Notes: a model not told the origin generated them from the sequence alone. DNA of 64,000 nt from Clostridium gallinarum (GCF_014836325.1 NZ_JACSQZ010000011.1:1-64000); one strand, 5' to 3'; numbered from the stretch's first letter, positions 27,358-37,261 are shown. Translations and numbers: made by a program.

Positions 27358-27404
27358 CAAAGAAACCTACGTAACCCCTTAGGGTCATTATTATTTTTAT
27401 CCAT
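27351..27404 (-). CDS. possible 17-residue micro-ORF
   Basis: ATG at 27404 opens MDKNNNDPKGLRRFLCR, ending at a TAG inside the terminator stem. It is GC-rich relative to its flanks but has no Shine-Dalgarno sequence. The same bases can form the small hairpin ACCC-TAAG-GGGT, so the conservation signal could be RNA structure rather than protein. Confidence 0.2.
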   Translation of the reverse strand: MDKNNNDPKGLRRFLCR

Positions 27405-27440
27405 TTTACTATTTTATATTCTTTATTTATAAATTTTATA

Positions 27441-28379
27441 TTATAAATCACTTCTATCCATTAAATATTCTAAAAGTTCTTTTGATGATTTAGATCTAGA
27501 ATATCGCTCATACTCTACTTTATCTAACTTCTTTTCCATATCATAAATAAATTTTTCTGTATCACTACTTTTATAGATTTTATTATCAAATCTAGTATCT
27601 TCTATACTAATTCTTATCATATCAATAGCTTCTACTAATTCTTTTCTATAATCATCTTCTGTTAAAATAACAGTTTCTCTTGAGCTATTTATATTATTTT
27701 CTTTTTTTATATTATAAATTAAAAAATTATAGTCATCTGGCTTACCTAATAAATAATACTTCAAATTACCATCCTTATAAAAATTCTCCATAGAATTTGA
27801 ATGTTGAGAAAAATAAATAGTTTTTTTATCTAATAAATCTGTTATTGCTTGAGAATGAAAAGCTATATTATTGGGTCTTGAATATTGAACAATATCTCCA
27901 ATATATATGCTATTATAAATTTCCTCCCACTTAATCAAGGCATCTTCGATTTTAAATTCTCTATATTTATAAACTCTTTTGAGCTCTTTTCCAAAATGTG
28001 AGTTAAATGCCTTAGCTGCTGTCCAAGTAACAGTTCTATTGGGTAGATTAGACGAATAATAAAACCAAGAGTTAATATTAGTTGCACTATTTTTACTTCC
28101 TATAAACTCCATTCCACCAGCTCTCAATACTTGAGATACAAAGTTAGTACAATCTCCACCATCATTTACATAATTATAATATTCCTTATTAGGATTTATT
28201 GCCCATTTAATAGCATACTCTCTAGCTTTTTCTCTACTATAATTAATATTTTCATTATTTATTTTTATTCCATCATTTATACTTTTTGCTTTTGAGACTT
28301 TAATATTTATTAATAGGGTACACATTATAAAAATTAATAATATTATCAATTTTAATTTTATTTTAAATAAATTCTTCAT
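27441..28379 (-). CDS. secreted amidase-domain (Amidase_6-like) protein
   Basis: This 312-residue protein has an N-terminal signal sequence (about residues 5-30). A domain with YSREKAREYAIKWA and the catalytic-Cys segment GGDCTNFVSQVLRAGG follows, then a His in AFHSQ, as in the putative amidase family Amidase_6. Such proteins are probably cell-wall or peptide cysteine hydrolases. The C-terminal part (about 225-312) is charged and helical. I chose the ATG at 28379, 7 nt after GGGAGA; the in-frame TTG at 28394 overlaps the RBS. Confidence 0.8.
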   Translation of the reverse strand: MKNLFKIKLKLIILLIFIMCTLLINIKVSKAKSINDGIKINNENINYSREKAREYAIKWAINPNKEYYNYVNDGGDCTNFVSQVLRAGGMEFIGSKNSATNINSWFYYSSNLPNRTVTWTAAKAFNSHFGKELKRVYKYREFKIEDALIKWEEIYNSIYIGDIVQYSRPNNIAFHSQAITDLLDKKTIYFSQHSNSMENFYKDGNLKYYLLGKPDDYNFLIYNIKKENNINSSRETVILTEDDYRKELVEAIDMIRISIEDTRFDNKIYKSSDTEKFIYDMEKKLDKVEYERYSRSKSSKELLEYLMDRSDL

Positions 28380-28446
28380 ATTTATTTCTCCCAATATATT
28401 TATTTTGTATACTTATATCTTTTGAAATAAAAACTAAATTTATTAC

Positions 28447-28539
28447 GAAAAAAAGGACTTTGCATAAAATTCCACTATATAAATATTAAATTCACATGAA
28501 ATTTTAATATTTATATAATATCATTAATGCAATAGTCCT
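28447..28539 (-). terminator. long nested-hairpin terminator of the SPFH gene
   Basis: Outer arms AGGACT..TGCAT/ATGCA..AGTCCT and inner 15-bp arms TATATAAATATTAAA/TTTAATATTTATATA form an 86-nt extended hairpin (28454-28539). It is followed by T7 in the minus direction. Confidence 0.75.
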
Positions 28540-28574
28540 AATCTTTTATTTTTCCAAGTTAAATTTGACTATTT

Positions 28575-29531
28575 TTAACTCTCTTTACCACCTTTTAACA
28601 TTTCTCCAATAGCTGCTATGCTTCCAAGAGAAGATAATGTTTCATTTGGTAGTATAAGCTTATTAGCTGGATTATTAGCCATTTCTTTTAAAGCTTCAAC
28701 TTGCTTTAATGCTATAACTGTTTCATTAGTTCCTGATTCAATAATAGCTTGGTTAACCTTTCTAATAGCTTCCGCTTCTGCAATTGAAATTTCTTCAATT
28801 GCCTTAGCCTTACCTTCTGCTTCAAGCAATTGAGATTCCTTTAAACCTTCTGCTCTTCTTATATTAGCTTCCTTTTCAGCTTCTGCAGCAAGTATTTTAG
28901 CTCTCTTTTCACCTTCTGCTTTTTCAATTTGAGATTGTCTTTGTCCTTCTGCTTCAAGAATCATAGCTCTCTTATTTCTTTCTGCTTTCATTTGCTTTTC
29001 CATAGCTTCTTGAATTTCTGTTGGAGGTATTATATTTTTAATCTCAACTGAAAGAATTTTTATACCATAAGCATCAGTAACTTCATCGATTATACTTAAA
29101 AGATCTTGATTTATCTTATCTCTGCCTGATAATATTTCATCTAATGACATATTACCTAAAATATTTCTCATATTAGTTGTTGCTGAATAAACTATACCTG
29201 ATCTATAATCTTCAATATTATAAACTGCATCTTTTGCATTTAAAAGTTTATAGAATATTACATTATCAACTGAAATTTTAACATTGTCTTTAGTTATAAC
29301 TGATTGTGGTGGTACATCTAAAATTTGTTGTTTTGTTGAAACCTTTCTTCTAACAAAGTCTACAAAAGGAATCATAAAGTGCCAACCAGGTTCTAAAGTT
29401 TTATGATACTGTCCAAATCTTTCTACTACGTATAAATATCCTGTATTTACTATCTTTATTGATGACAAAATTGTAATTAAAATGAAAAGTATTATTACTC
29501 CTATAATAACTAATCCTATTAAACTATCCAT
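28575..29531 (-). CDS. SPFH/band-7 (stomatin-like, QmcA type) membrane protein
   Basis: This 318-residue protein has an N-terminal membrane hairpin or span (about 4-25) and a band-7 domain (about 25-180, with NTGYLYVVERFGQYHKTLEPG and TKDNVKISVD). A long coiled coil rich in repeated AEAEK/EAEG units follows (about 185-260). Such proteins oligomerise in the inner membrane as microdomain scaffolds. It is the partner of the NfeD protein encoded 3 bp upstream, the classic qmcA-nfeD pair. Its RBS GAGGTG lies in the last codons of nfeD. Confidence 0.93.
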   Translation of the reverse strand: MDSLIGLVIIGVIILFILITILSSIKIVNTGYLYVVERFGQYHKTLEPGWHFMIPFVDFVRRKVSTKQQILDVPPQSVITKDNVKISVDNVIFYKLLNAKDAVYNIEDYRSGIVYSATTNMRNILGNMSLDEILSGRDKINQDLLSIIDEVTDAYGIKILSVEIKNIIPPTEIQEAMEKQMKAERNKRAMILEAEGQRQSQIEKAEGEKRAKILAAEAEKEANIRRAEGLKESQLLEAEGKAKAIEEISIAEAEAIRKVNQAIIESGTNETVIALKQVEALKEMANNPANKLILPNETLSSLGSIAAIGEMLKGGKES

Positions 29532-29534
29532 TAT

Positions 29535-29960
29535 CTACACCTCTTTTTTTATATTTAATTTAATACCTTCAATACCAATAATCTTAAAGTTCTCACCTAT
29601 TTTAATTTCTTCTCCTGTATTTTGCACAGTCCAATAGACTCCATCTACTTTAACTCTAGCCCTATCTATTATATTTTCCTCTGCTTTCATAATCCTACCT
29701 ATATAGGTTTCTTCCATTAAAGGTATTCTTTTAACTGATTTTTTAAATTTCTTCTTTGCCCAAGGATAACCTATAGCAATAGTAATTAAATTAATAACTA
29801 GGAAAATTATAATTTGAACTCCAAATGATATTCCTATGAAGTCTGCTACCATTGCTGTAACTGCACCAACTACAAACCATGCAAATAAAAAATTACTTGT
29901 AGCTATATCTATAGCAATTGCAATTCCAGCAATAATAATCCAAAATATTATTGCACTCAT
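29535..29960 (-). CDS. NfeD-family membrane protein
   Basis: This 141-residue short NfeD has three or so N-terminal spans (about 1-65) and a C-terminal OB-fold (about 80-140, including ENIIDRARVKVDGVYW and GENFKIIGIEG). Short NfeD proteins pair with SPFH proteins in membrane-quality or microdomain functions. It is the first gene of a two-gene operon, with AAGGAGGGGG before the ATG. Confidence 0.92.
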   Translation of the reverse strand: MSAIIFWIIIAGIAIAIDIATSNFLFAWFVVGAVTAMVADFIGISFGVQIIIFLVINLITIAIGYPWAKKKFKKSVKRIPLMEETYIGRIMKAEENIIDRARVKVDGVYWTVQNTGEEIKIGENFKIIGIEGIKLNIKKEV

Positions 29961-30030
29961 TATTCCCCCTCCTTTTTTAATATTATAACATTACTGACAA
30001 AAATTTAAAATTTATTTGTTTGATATTTTT

Positions 30031-30059
30031 ATTATATTATATATTTTATTATTTTACAA
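30031..30059 (-). promoter_or_regulatory. promoter of the nfeD/SPFH operon
   Basis: TTGTAA (30054-30059), a 17-bp spacer and a perfect TATAAT (30031-30036) give a leader of about 64 nt. Confidence 0.65.
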
Positions 30060-30235
30060 GTATTTCTATATCTTTTTATATAGTATTTTATAACCCTTAT
30101 CTCTTTTTTGTTTTCTTTTCTCCTATTATCATTGATTTTCTATAGTTTTCCTTTTATTATTTAAATAGTTAGTTGTGAATTTAATATTTAAAAAGAGTTA
30201 AAATATAAATATAGTTTATAGATAGGAGAGATTTT

Positions 30236-32140
30236 ATGGATTTTATAAAAGTTGCATCTGCATGTCCCGTAACACGAGTTGCAGATGTTGAATATAACTT
30301 AGAAAATATATTTAAATGCTTAGATGAAGCAAGTAAAAATAATGCAAAGGCAATAATTTTTCCAGAGCTATGTATTACATCTTATAGCTGTGGTGATTTA
30401 TTTATGCAATACACTCTTATAGAAAAATCTAATATTGCTATAGAAAAAATAATTGAAAAGAGTTTAAATTTAGATATGCTAATTGCAGTTGGGGCTCCAT
30501 TAGTATTTAAGAACACTCTTTTTAATTGTGCTTATATAATATTTAACGGAAAACTACTTGGAATTGTTCCAAAGTCCTATATTCCAAATTATAGTGAATT
30601 TTATGAAAAACGTTGGTTTAGTGAAGGCTTAGGAATAATTGATGAAAAAGTAGATTTTGACTTTCAAAAGGATGTTCCTTTTGGCACTAACTTAATTTTT
30701 AAATCTAATGATTATACTTTTGGATTTGAAGTTTGCGAAGACCTTTGGGTTACTATTCCCCCAAGTTCTTATCTTTCACTTTTAGGAGCAAATATCATTG
30801 GAAATTTATCAGCTTCTAACGAACTTGTTAGTAAAAAAGATTATAGAGAAGCTTTAATCTCTAATCAAAGTGCTAGATGTATGTCTGCTTATATTTATTC
30901 ATCTGCAGGAGTTCATGAATCAACTACAGATTTATTATTTAGTGGACACTTACTTATAGCTGAAAATGGTTCAATATTAAAACAAAACAATAGATTTCAA
31001 AGAGACAATGAAGTTATCTATTCTTATATAGATGTATTTAAGCTTAATGCCGAAAGACTTAAAAATATAAGCTATAGAGATGCTTCTAGAATTGTTCCTT
31101 TTGATGCTAAAATAATAAACTTTAATTATAAGGAAAATAAAATTATAGATTTTGATAGACACATAGATAAGCATCCTTTTGTTCCATCAAACACAAAATT
31201 AAGAGAAGAAAGATGCAAAGAAATATTTAGTATTCAAGCTGCTGCTTTAGCTAAAAGAATGGAGCATACTAATCTTAAAAAAGCTGTTATAGGTATATCT
31301 GGCGGTCTAGACTCTACTTTAGCTTTACTAGTTGTAGCAAAAACCTTTAAACTTTTAGGTTTAGATAATAAAAATATAGTTACTATTACTATGCCAGGCT
31401 TTGGTACTACAGATAGAACTTATAACAATGCTTTAACTCTATGCAGAGAACTTGGCTGTGATTTAAGAGAAATAAATATAGTAAAGGCGGCACTTCAACA
31501 CTTTGAAGATATAGGCCATGATAAAAATATCCATGATGTTACTTATGAAAATGTTCAAGCAAGAGAAAGAACTCAAATCCTTATGGATTTAGCTAATAAA
31601 GAAGGTGGATTATTAATAGGAACTGGCGATCTTTCAGAGCTTGCTCTTGGATGGTGTACTTATAATGGAGATCATATGAGTATGTATTCTGTAAATCCTT
31701 CAATTCCAAAGACCTTAGTTAGGTACTTAGTTAAATATGTAGCTGAAAAGGAATCTACTAAGGAGGTTGCTGAAACCTTATTAGATATATTAGATACACC
31801 TGTTAGCCCTGAGTTATTACCTAAGGGAGATAAGGGTGAAATAACACAAAAAACAGAAGATATAGTTGGGCCTTATGAATTACATGACTTTTTCCTATAT
31901 CACTTTATAAAAAATGGTTCTTCAAAGGAAAGAATTAAAACTCTTGCAAAATATGCCTTTAAGGATGATTATAGTGAAGAAGAAATAACAAAATGGCTTG
32001 ATAAATTTATATATAGATTCTTTACACAACAATTTAAAAGAAGCGCTTTACCTGATGGTCCTAAGGTTGGTACTATATCCTTAAGTCCACGAGGAGATTG
32101 GAGAATGCCTTCTGATGCTTCTTTTAATTCTTTTAAATAG
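30236..32140 (+). CDS. nadE: glutamine-hydrolysing NAD+ synthetase
   Basis: This 634-residue protein has an N-terminal nitrilase-type glutaminase domain (Glu in FPELCIT, Lys in VPKSYIPNY, Cys in EVCEDLW). The C-terminal NAD synthetase domain carries the PP-loop GISGGLDST (about 353). It makes NAD+ from deamido-NAD, ATP and glutamine in the cytoplasm. Late motifs GTGDLSELALGW and KVGTISLSPRGDWRMP match the two-domain bacterial form. GGAGAG precedes the ATG. The stop codon abuts hairpin repeat copy B. Confidence 0.96.
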   Translation: MDFIKVASACPVTRVADVEYNLENIFKCLDEASKNNAKAIIFPELCITSYSCGDLFMQYTLIEKSNIAIEKIIEKSLNLDMLIAVGAPLVFKNTLFNCAYIIFNGKLLGIVPKSYIPNYSEFYEKRWFSEGLGIIDEKVDFDFQKDVPFGTNLIFKSNDYTFGFEVCEDLWVTIPPSSYLSLLGANIIGNLSASNELVSKKDYREALISNQSARCMSAYIYSSAGVHESTTDLLFSGHLLIAENGSILKQNNRFQRDNEVIYSYIDVFKLNAERLKNISYRDASRIVPFDAKIINFNYKENKIIDFDRHIDKHPFVPSNTKLREERCKEIFSIQAAALAKRMEHTNLKKAVIGISGGLDSTLALLVVAKTFKLLGLDNKNIVTITMPGFGTTDRTYNNALTLCRELGCDLREINIVKAALQHFEDIGHDKNIHDVTYENVQARERTQILMDLANKEGGLLIGTGDLSELALGWCTYNGDHMSMYSVNPSIPKTLVRYLVKYVAEKESTKEVAETLLDILDTPVSPELLPKGDKGEITQKTEDIVGPYELHDFFLYHFIKNGSSKERIKTLAKYAFKDDYSEEEITKWLDKFIYRFFTQQFKRSALPDGPKVGTISLSPRGDWRMPSDASFNSFK

Positions 32141-32226
32141 AAAATAGATAAATAGTATATTCCTTGCTCCGTCGCATGCGCTCCAAGTCGCCGTCATATA
32201 ATATTTATCTATTTTCACACTGAAAG
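32141..32226. repeat. dispersed hairpin repeat, copy B
   Basis: The 20-nt arms at 32141-32160 and 32196-32215 have one mismatch and enclose the 35-nt core with TCCGTCGCATGCGCTCCAAG. The inner closing pair is GC/GC, against GT/AC in copy C. The left arm begins directly after the nadE stop. The flank CACACTGAAAG (32217-32226) resembles the ACTGAAGG of copies A and C. Confidence 0.85.
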
Positions 32227-32273
32227 TTATTTAAAAATTAATAAAAGAACTTTGTAATTAGATAAAGAAATTT

Positions 32274-32318
32274 ATAAAAAAATCACATTATAGTTTGCAC
32301 TATTAATGTGATTTTTTT
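32274..32318. terminator. bidirectional terminator at the end of the xylan locus
   Basis: A long stem, AAAATCACATTATAGT-TTGC-ACTATTAATGTGATTTT with one bulge, has T-runs on both strands. It ends the 20-kb minus-strand locus and backs up nadE. Confidence 0.85.
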
Positions 32319-32326
32319 ATTTATTT

Positions 32327-34453
32327 TTAAAGTTGAATAATTGTTTCTAAAGGAGACTTTCCTGTTAGTTCAACACTTCTATTGTCTGGTTGTGATACTC
32401 CTACATATATTTTAAATTTAGTACTATCAATAACTCTTTCACCATCATCATTCACTACTTCAAAGGATTTTTTATCTAATCTTAAAGTTATATCTAAGCT
32501 TTCTCCAATATTAAGCTTAACTCTTTTAAAAGCTGCTAAACTATGATTTAGTACTGCGTATTTTGATTCAAGATCTTTAATATAGCATTGTATTACTTCA
32601 TCTGTATCGAAGTTTCCAATATTTTTTACATTAACAGTTACATCAACGTATTCAAAATCTTTGTTAACTTCTGATACTCTTAAATTTGATAATTCAATAT
32701 TAGAATAAGTTAATCCATATCCAAATGGATATAGTACTTCTGATTCTACATATCTATAGGTTCTTCCTTTCATTGAATAATCTTCAAAGGCTGGAAGGTC
32801 ATCTTCATTTTTATAGAAGGTTACTGGTAACTTTCCACTTGGTGAATATTTACCAAACAATAAATCTGATATAGCTCTTCCACCTAGTCCTCCTGGATAC
32901 CATACATCTAAGATAGCTTCACACTTTTCTTCTGCGCCATTAAAGGTTAATGCACTTCCTGCGCCAACTAGTAAAATAACAGGAGTTCCTGTTTCTATAA
33001 TTTTTTCTAATAATTCTTGTTGATTTCCTGGTAAATTTAAATCTATCTTATCTCCTGCTGCATCACTATTTCCTGCATCTCCTTGTTCACCTTCAATAGT
33101 AGAGTCTAACCCTAAACAAAGTATTGCAACATCCGATCTTTCAGCTATAGATATTGCTTCTTGTAATCTATCATCTGGTTGTGCTAAACCTTGAATTCTA
33201 TCTTTGTATAAATGACATCCCTCTGAATAATAAACTCTAATATTATCTTCAACAGCTTCATGAATACCTTCTAAAATAGTAACATATTTCGAAGCTGTAC
33301 CTGAATAATTTCCCTTAAGCATAATTTCACTATTTGCATTTGGTCCAATAACTGCGATAGATTTTAACTTTTCCTTATTTAATGGTAATATTCCATTATT
33401 CCTTAATAAAACAATAGACTTTCTTGCAGCACTTAAAGCTAATTCACTATGTTCTTTGCAATCATTTACTTCATATGGTATATTGTTATATTCACAATTT
33501 TCATCAAACATTCCAAGTCTTATTCTAGTTGCCATTAATCGCTCTACTGCAATTGTTATATCCTCTTCTGAAACAAGTCCTTCCTTATATGCTAATAATA
33601 ATTGAAGATATACATTTCCACAGTTTAAATCACATCCATTTTTTATAGCTAAAGCAGCTGATTCTGTAGCAGTGCTTGTTACTTGATGATATAAATGAAA
33701 ATCTGCTATTGCCCAACAATCAGAAACTACATGTCCATTAAAATTCCATTTTCCTCTTAGAATATCCTTTAATAAAGTTTTACTTCCACAACAAGGTTCG
33801 CCATTTGTTCTATTATACGCTCCCATTACTGCTTCTACATCTGCTTCCTTTACACAAGCTTCAAAGGCTGGTAAATAAGTTTCATATAAATCTTTTTTAC
33901 TTACAACTGCATCAAATTCATGTCTTAATTTTTCTGGCCCACTATGAACAGCAAAATGTTTTGCACAAGCAGCCGTCTTTAAATACTTTCCTTCCCCTTG
34001 AAGTCCATTAACAAAAGCTACTCCAAGTTTAGATGTTAAATATGGATCTTCTCCATAAGTTTCATGTCCTCTTCCCCATCTAGGATCTCTAAATATATTT
34101 ATATTAGGAGACCATAATGTTATACCTTTATAAATATCTCTATCATCCTTTTTTGTATTTTCATTATATTTTGCACGAGCTTCTGTAGATATTACCTTTG
34201 CAACTTCATATAATAAATCATCATCAAACATAGCTGCTAGTGCAATTGCTTGTGGAAATACAGTAGCTGTACCAGCTCTTGCAACTCCATGTAATCCCTC
34301 ATTCCACCAGTTATATCTTGGTATATTTAGGTGTTCTATAGGTGCTGCATTATATGTTAATTGTGATGCCTTTTCTTGCAATGTCATTTTAGATACTAAT
34401 TCTTTTGCTTTAGCTAAAGCCTCTTCATGCTTCATTCTATTATCTTTATTCAT
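32327..34453 (-). CDS. GH3 beta-xylosidase/beta-glucosidase
   Basis: This 708-residue GH3 enzyme has no signal peptide. The N-terminal barrel contains WWNEGLHGVAR, RDPRWGRGHETYGEDP, KHFAVHSGPE and the nucleophile region VVSDCWAI. The alpha/beta sandwich and a fibronectin-III-like C-terminal domain follow. The text and the neighbourhood favour xylosidase activity on imported xylo-oligosaccharides. It is the last gene of the locus, 67 bp after uxuB. I chose the ATG at 34453, 7 nt after GAGG; the in-frame ATG at 34465 overlaps that RBS. Confidence 0.9.
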   Translation of the reverse strand: MNKDNRMKHEEALAKAKELVSKMTLQEKASQLTYNAAPIEHLNIPRYNWWNEGLHGVARAGTATVFPQAIALAAMFDDDLLYEVAKVISTEARAKYNENTKKDDRDIYKGITLWSPNINIFRDPRWGRGHETYGEDPYLTSKLGVAFVNGLQGEGKYLKTAACAKHFAVHSGPEKLRHEFDAVVSKKDLYETYLPAFEACVKEADVEAVMGAYNRTNGEPCCGSKTLLKDILRGKWNFNGHVVSDCWAIADFHLYHQVTSTATESAALAIKNGCDLNCGNVYLQLLLAYKEGLVSEEDITIAVERLMATRIRLGMFDENCEYNNIPYEVNDCKEHSELALSAARKSIVLLRNNGILPLNKEKLKSIAVIGPNANSEIMLKGNYSGTASKYVTILEGIHEAVEDNIRVYYSEGCHLYKDRIQGLAQPDDRLQEAISIAERSDVAILCLGLDSTIEGEQGDAGNSDAAGDKIDLNLPGNQQELLEKIIETGTPVILLVGAGSALTFNGAEEKCEAILDVWYPGGLGGRAISDLLFGKYSPSGKLPVTFYKNEDDLPAFEDYSMKGRTYRYVESEVLYPFGYGLTYSNIELSNLRVSEVNKDFEYVDVTVNVKNIGNFDTDEVIQCYIKDLESKYAVLNHSLAAFKRVKLNIGESLDITLRLDKKSFEVVNDDGERVIDSTKFKIYVGVSQPDNRSVELTGKSPLETIIQL

Positions 34454-34520
34454 AATAAACCTCATACCCTTCTAATAAATAATCTATAAAACTTAATTTC
34501 ATAATTTAACTTTTTTTAAT

Positions 34521-36131
34521 TTACACATATTTTTCTAATGTAACTTTTACTGCACCTCTTTCAGATATCATTTCTTTAAAATAATTACACACAGTTTTTG
34601 CCATATTTACTTCATAAAGATTTACTCCAAATATTCTCTTATCTTCAAGTATAGGTCTTAATACTTCTTCAAAGTTCTTATCATCTCCAATATTAATAGA
34701 AGACATAATTGATGTTAATGAATTTAACATTGGATCTTGACTTAATTCAAATCTTTTTCCATTATCATCTATTCCCATAAGATATCTAAGCCATCCTGCA
34801 AATACAAGAGGTATTAGTTTTAAGTTAGATATATCTAAATTTAATGAAGTATCATAAGCTTTAATTGTCTCACCAAAACGAATAGCTAATTTCTGTGATG
34901 TATCTGTTGCTATACGTTTAGGTGAATCTGGTATAAATATATTTGGAAGCCTTATATTTAAAACTGTATCTATAAATTCCTTCGGATCTAATATTCCTGG
35001 ATCTACTACAACAGGAAGCCCCTCTTTATATCCAATTCCCCAAGCTAATTTTCTTAGTGTTTTATCCTTCATTTCATCAGAGATTAAATCATAATTTAAA
35101 ATACATCCAAATATAGCAAGAGCTGTATGAATTGGATTTAAGCATGTACACACCTTCATTTTTTCAACTTTTTCTACATTCTCTCTAGTAGTAAATATTA
35201 CACCATCATTCTCTAAAAGTGGCCTACCATTAGGAAATACATCTTCTATAACTAAATATTCACATTCCTCAGCATTTACAAAAGGAGCAACATAAGTACT
35301 TTTTTTTGTAACTATTGCTTCAATTTCTTCTACTCCATCTTCTTTTAATAGTTTTTCTATATCCTTAGATGGGCGTGGAGTAATTTTATCAATCATGGTC
35401 AATGGAAATGATACTTTATTACTATCGTTAATATAGTTAACAAATTCATTTTCAACTAAATTATTTTCAACCCATTTTTTAGCTATCTCTATTACAGCAT
35501 TATGAAGCTTATCTCCATTTTTTGAGCAATTATCCATACTAACCATAGCAATTGGTTTTTCATAACTAAGATATCTTGTATATAATAGTGAAGTTATTTT
35601 ACCAATATAGCTTTCAGGTTTATTAGGACCATTTTTTATATCCCTCAATATTGATGGAAGCAAATTTCCTTCACCATCTATTAAGCTGTATCCTTTCTCT
35701 GTAATTGTAAAACTTGCTATTTGAAGAGAGTCTTTTCTAAATATCTCATTTAACCTATTAAAATTACTTTCATTTTCTGAATCTAAAATTAATGATTCTA
35801 CAATACTTCCTATTACAGTTTTCCTAATAGAACCATCTGTTTTAAGCGTAATAGCAATACTATAATTATCGTGTGGATTATTAATTTTTTCTATAATTTC
35901 ATAATCATAACCTTCAGCAACTATAAGTCCAGAATCAATTATTCCTTCATTTAATAAGTTTTGTACTAAATTCCCATAAAAAATACGAAATATATTTCCA
36001 GCACCAAAATGTATCATCTTAGGCTTTTCACTTGTATTTTTTATAACTGTAGATCTATCATACTTAGGTAAATCATAACCAAAATCTTTCCAATACTTAT
36101 TATTCGATAGCCCTTTTTCATTTAGCTTCAT
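34521..36131 (-). CDS. uxuB: fructuronate reductase (mannitol dehydrogenase family)
   Basis: This 536-residue polyol-dehydrogenase-family protein has an N-terminal NAD-binding region (MIHFGAGNIFRIFYG), SMDNCSKNG and DKITPRPS. The catalytic-helix region contains CLNPIHTALAI. It reduces fructuronate to mannonate with NADH. The start at 36131 has AAGGAGAT upstream and overlaps the end of uxuA by 14 nt, showing tight coupling. The next step, mannonate dehydratase, is the overlapping gene. Confidence 0.92.
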   Translation of the reverse strand: MKLNEKGLSNNKYWKDFGYDLPKYDRSTVIKNTSEKPKMIHFGAGNIFRIFYGNLVQNLLNEGIIDSGLIVAEGYDYEIIEKINNPHDNYSIAITLKTDGSIRKTVIGSIVESLILDSENESNFNRLNEIFRKDSLQIASFTITEKGYSLIDGEGNLLPSILRDIKNGPNKPESYIGKITSLLYTRYLSYEKPIAMVSMDNCSKNGDKLHNAVIEIAKKWVENNLVENEFVNYINDSNKVSFPLTMIDKITPRPSKDIEKLLKEDGVEEIEAIVTKKSTYVAPFVNAEECEYLVIEDVFPNGRPLLENDGVIFTTRENVEKVEKMKVCTCLNPIHTALAIFGCILNYDLISDEMKDKTLRKLAWGIGYKEGLPVVVDPGILDPKEFIDTVLNIRLPNIFIPDSPKRIATDTSQKLAIRFGETIKAYDTSLNLDISNLKLIPLVFAGWLRYLMGIDDNGKRFELSQDPMLNSLTSIMSSINIGDDKNFEEVLRPILEDKRIFGVNLYEVNMAKTVCNYFKEMISERGAVKVTLEKYV

Positions 36132-37197
36132 ACTTATCTCCTTTTTTAATTGCCTCCCAAAGTCCATTTAAATAAGTTGCTCCAAGAGCCCTATCATATA
36201 AACCATATCCTGGCATTGCTACTTCATCCCATATCATACGCCCATGATCTGGACGAATAGGTCCTGTAAAATCTATATCATATAATGCCTTCATTATTTC
36301 ATACATATCAAAAGATCCATCAGATGAAAGATGTGCAGCTTCTTCAAAATCATCTTTAGAATTAAACTTTAAGTTTCTAACATGAGCAAAATGTACTCTA
36401 CCCTTTAAAGCTCTAATCATATCTGGCATATCATTTTCAAGATTCGTTCCATAAGATCCAGAACAAAATGTAATTCCATTATGTCTATCATCTACCATAT
36501 TAAGCATTCTTAAAATATTTTTTTTATTAATTATTATGCGAGGTAATCCAAAAACGCTCCAAGCAGGATCATCTGGATGTATTGCCATATTAATATCATA
36601 CTTATTACACACAGGCATTATTTTTTCTAGGAAGTATTTTAAGTTTTCAAATAATCTTTCTTCATCAACATCCTTATACATTTCAAATAAATCTTTAATC
36701 TTTTCCATACGATAAGGCTCCCACCCTGGAATAACTGTACCATTTGTATGATTGGAAATATGATTAAACATTTCTTCTGGATTTATTGAATCTATAGTTT
36801 CTTGATTATAAGCTAGAACAGTTGACCCATCACTTCTTACTCTATCAAGCTCTGTTCTTGTCCAATCAAATACTGGCATAAAATTATAACAAACAAGTTT
36901 AATACCTTCTTTGCCTAAATTTTCTAAAGTTTTTATATAATTATCAATATATATATCCCTATCATTAGAACCAATTTTAATTGACTCATGAATATTAACA
37001 CTTTCAATACCAGCTATTTTAAGTCCTGCCTCTTCTACTTCAGCCTTAAGCTCACGAATACTTTCACTGCTCCATATATCTCCTGGTACTGTATCATATA
37101 AAGTTGTTATTACTCCAGTAACTCCAGGAATCTGTCTAATCTGCTTCAGTGTAACTGTATCAAACTTTGATCCAAACCATCTTAAGGTCATTTCCAT
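36118..37197 (-). CDS. uxuA: mannonate dehydratase
   Basis: This 359-residue UxuA barrel contains LRWFG at the start, CYNFMPVFDWTRT, AIHPDDPAW, the metal-binding ITFCSGSYG, HVRNLKF and RPDHGRMIW. It removes water from mannonate to give 2-keto-3-deoxygluconate. I chose the ATG at 37197 with GGAG 11 nt upstream; a GTG at 37209 would touch the RBS. With uxuB it forms the glucuronate branch, but uxaC and the KDG kinase/aldolase are not in the window. Confidence 0.95.
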   Translation of the reverse strand: MEMTLRWFGSKFDTVTLKQIRQIPGVTGVITTLYDTVPGDIWSSESIRELKAEVEEAGLKIAGIESVNIHESIKIGSNDRDIYIDNYIKTLENLGKEGIKLVCYNFMPVFDWTRTELDRVRSDGSTVLAYNQETIDSINPEEMFNHISNHTNGTVIPGWEPYRMEKIKDLFEMYKDVDEERLFENLKYFLEKIMPVCNKYDINMAIHPDDPAWSVFGLPRIIINKKNILRMLNMVDDRHNGITFCSGSYGTNLENDMPDMIRALKGRVHFAHVRNLKFNSKDDFEEAAHLSSDGSFDMYEIMKALYDIDFTGPIRPDHGRMIWDEVAMPGYGLYDRALGATYLNGLWEAIKKGDKYEAK

Positions 37198-37261
37198 AAT
37201 AACTCTCACTCCTTTCTTTATACTTAAACAATAATTATTTTGATATGATTATTATAGGTTT

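Larger units (their letters stand above)
27073..27440. other. intergenic region between zinc-ribbon and amidase genes
   Basis: This 368-bp stretch is AT-rich. It holds a TATAAT-like -10 about 120 bp before the zinc-ribbon gene (no good -35), a palindromic terminator at 27330-27357 and a possible 17-codon ORF. The segment 27351-27390 is noticeably more GC-rich than its surroundings. Confidence 0.45.
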
